From NCBI RefSeq assembly GCF_029227915.1, contig NC_079879.1:32556501-32620500 (forward strand): DNA of 64,000 nt, given 5' to 3'. Position 1 is the stretch's first letter; each line of letters starts with the position of its first letter. The notes under the pieces are model-generated. The model was not told the DNA's origin and searched no databases. It saw only the letters and a list, made by a program, of their open reading frames with translations. The position numbers and the translations under genes were made by a program. This stretch comes from Hydractinia symbiolongicarpus (lineage: Eukaryota > Cnidaria > Hydrozoa > Anthoathecata > Hydractiniidae). This document shows, piece after piece, positions 62,745 to 64,000 of this stretch.

Positions 62745-64000
62745 TCACATATTCGTACCAACATGTATTTAGCGATACGTTTCTGATGTTACTAGGTTGC
62801 ATCGCTTTTAACGATGGAACGATTGACTATTGGACTTAATTGAACTGATTTTAGACTTTAAACTTATAAATGTGATAAATGAAACAATTGGATCCCCAGA
62901 AGTAACATTCTTCTTAATTTTACATGATTGCTAAAACTCAGCGATTACACTGGGCGCTGTGGTAGCGCTTTACTTAAAAATGTAGATAAATAAGTTATTT
63001 TTTACTGTGGGACAAATCCTTGCCCTTAGCGCGCGCTGACGAAGTAGAATCAGTTTCAAAAACTACATCTCATTGACTTACTAACGGTATCAGTCCGTTT
63101 CACCTACAACGGTTGCGTCACCTATTTGTACCAACATGTATTTAGCGATATGTTTCTGATATTACGAGGTTGCATTGCTTTTAACGGTGAAACGATTGAC
63201 TGTGGGACTTAAATGAACTGATTTTGGACTTTGACCTCGTTAATGTGATAAATGAGCCAATTCGACTCCAAGAAATAAAATTCTTCTTAATTTGACATGA
63301 TTGCTGTAACTCAGCGATAACAATGCCCGCTGTGATAGCGCTTTATTTAAAAGTGTAGATGAATAAGTCATCTCTTACTGTGGGACAAATTCTAGCCGTT
63401 AGCGCGCGCTGACGAAATAGGATCAACTTCAAAAGCTACATTTCATTGACTTACTAACGGTGTCAGTCCGTTTCACTTACAACGGTTGCGTCACCTATTC
63501 GTACCAACATGTACTTAGCGATATTTTTCTGACATTACTCGTTTGCATCGCTTTTAACAGTTAAACGATTGACTGTGTGACTTAATTGAACTGATTTTGG
63601 ACTTTGACCTTATATTTGTGATAAATGAGACAATTGGATCCCAAGAAATAACATTCTTCTTAATTTGACATGATTGCTCGACTTCGGCTATTACACTGGG
63701 CTCTGTGGTGGTGCTTTATTTAAAAGTGTAGATAAATAAGTCAGTTTTAACTGTGGGACCAATCCTAGCCGTTAGCGCGCGCCGAAGAAATAGAGAAAGT
63801 TACAAAAACTACATTTCATTGACTTTCTAACGGTATCAGTCCGTTTGTGTTACAACGGTTGCGTCACATATTCGTACCAACATGTATTTAGCGATACGTT
63901 TCTTATGTTACTAGGTTGCATCGCTTTTAACGGTGGAACGATTGACTATTAGACTTAATTGAACTGATTTTAGACTTTGAACTTATAAATTTGATAAATG
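62745..64000. repeat. Last monomers; array runs off the window
   Basis: Starts at 62,742, 63,115, 63,488 and 63,861, the last cut at 140 bp by the window end. The monomers at 63,115 and 63,488 repeat 61,254 and 61,625 at about +1,862 bp (five monomers). There is no sign of an array edge. Confidence 0.85.

Larger units (their letters stand above)
1..64000. repeat. 373-bp satellite DNA array filling the window
   Basis: Reading the anchor gcgtca (variants gtgtca, gggtca, gcatca) gives 174 monomer starts, the first at 2 and the last at 63,861. Excluding four strongly truncated units, mean spacing is about 373.2 bp. All monomers have the same orientation. The one or two extra bases in 374-bp monomers come from cggttt, cgggtt or cggtgt before the anchor, where 373-bp monomers have cggtt. 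No non-satellite insertion longer than a few bases was seen and both ends lie inside the array. Long head-to-tail arrays of this kind are typical of eukaryotic centromeric or heterochromatic satellites. The family is not one I recognise, and location on the chromosome is inference. Confidence 0.98.

Noticed and set aside
1-64000. CRISPR array
   Set aside because: The repeats are contiguous 373-bp monomers without unique spacers between short repeats.
1-64000. rDNA spacer subrepeats or a tandem gene cluster
   Set aside because: No rRNA-like, tRNA-like or 5S-like segment occurs in the monomer, and the array is much longer than usual spacer subrepeats.
1-64000. Previously undescribed multi-gene system
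   Set aside because: No coding sequence can be supported anywhere in the window; the only structure is the satellite and its motifs.

Overview
The whole window is one uninterrupted, head-to-tail satellite DNA array with a monomer of about 373 bp. I found no protein gene, RNA gene, transposon, CRISPR array or unique-sequence island. An anchor (the hexamer gcgtca and close variants) gives 174 monomer starts, from position 2 to position 63,861. All monomers lie in the same orientation and most are spaced 372-374 bp apart. Only seven are clearly short: three of 178 bp, and one each of 264, 360, 366 and 369 bp. One clean monomer counts to 37.5% G+C. A megasatellite-like array of this size points to a eukaryotic chromosome, most likely centromeric or other heterochromatin. 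I do not recognise the satellite family and cannot name the species.

Layout. Monomers fall into a few subfamilies that mix in patches. A carries gatccccagaagtaac with cttcagctttcac. B carries gatcccaagaaataac with cttcggctattac. C carries gactccaag with cattctttttaat. D carries gctgtaactcagcgata with ggatcagcttcaaaagct. E carries gtttgctgtatctcagcg with cactagtcgg. Positions 1-13 kb are an A/B/C/D mosaic with a duplicated 5-mer (1,121-4,849) and duplications at offsets of 4,100 and 2,987 bp. From 13.4 to 25.75 kb there is a 14-mer (about 5.23 kb) present twice, followed by a partial third copy made from a 6-mer. From 25.75 to 28.9 kb lies a module holding a 178-bp truncated monomer, present three times. 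From 28.9 to 37.8 kb E monomers appear and there are dimer and 6-mer duplications. From 37.8 to 44.6 kb lies the cleanest higher-order repeat, a 2,615-bp 7-mer present about 2.6 times and almost identical. From 44.6 to 59.8 kb is a patchwork of overlapping duplications (offsets 747, 1,493, 2,241, 2,984, 3,734, 7,462 and 7,843 bp). From 59.8 kb to the end there is a D/B/A domain resembling the left end. Neither edge of the array is in the window.

How it works. There are no genes acting together. What can be read is the history and the conserved motifs. Duplication offsets are whole multiples of the monomer (or include a truncated one), as expected of unequal exchange in register. Conserved motifs per monomer include the palindrome AGCGCGCGCT (18-bp perfect palindromes in three copies), an AGTTT-nnn-AAACT dyad that becomes AGCTT-nnn-AAGCT in subfamily D, and about four copies of the Myb-like core YAACGG. 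These are candidate protein-binding or structural elements; any centromere role is inference.
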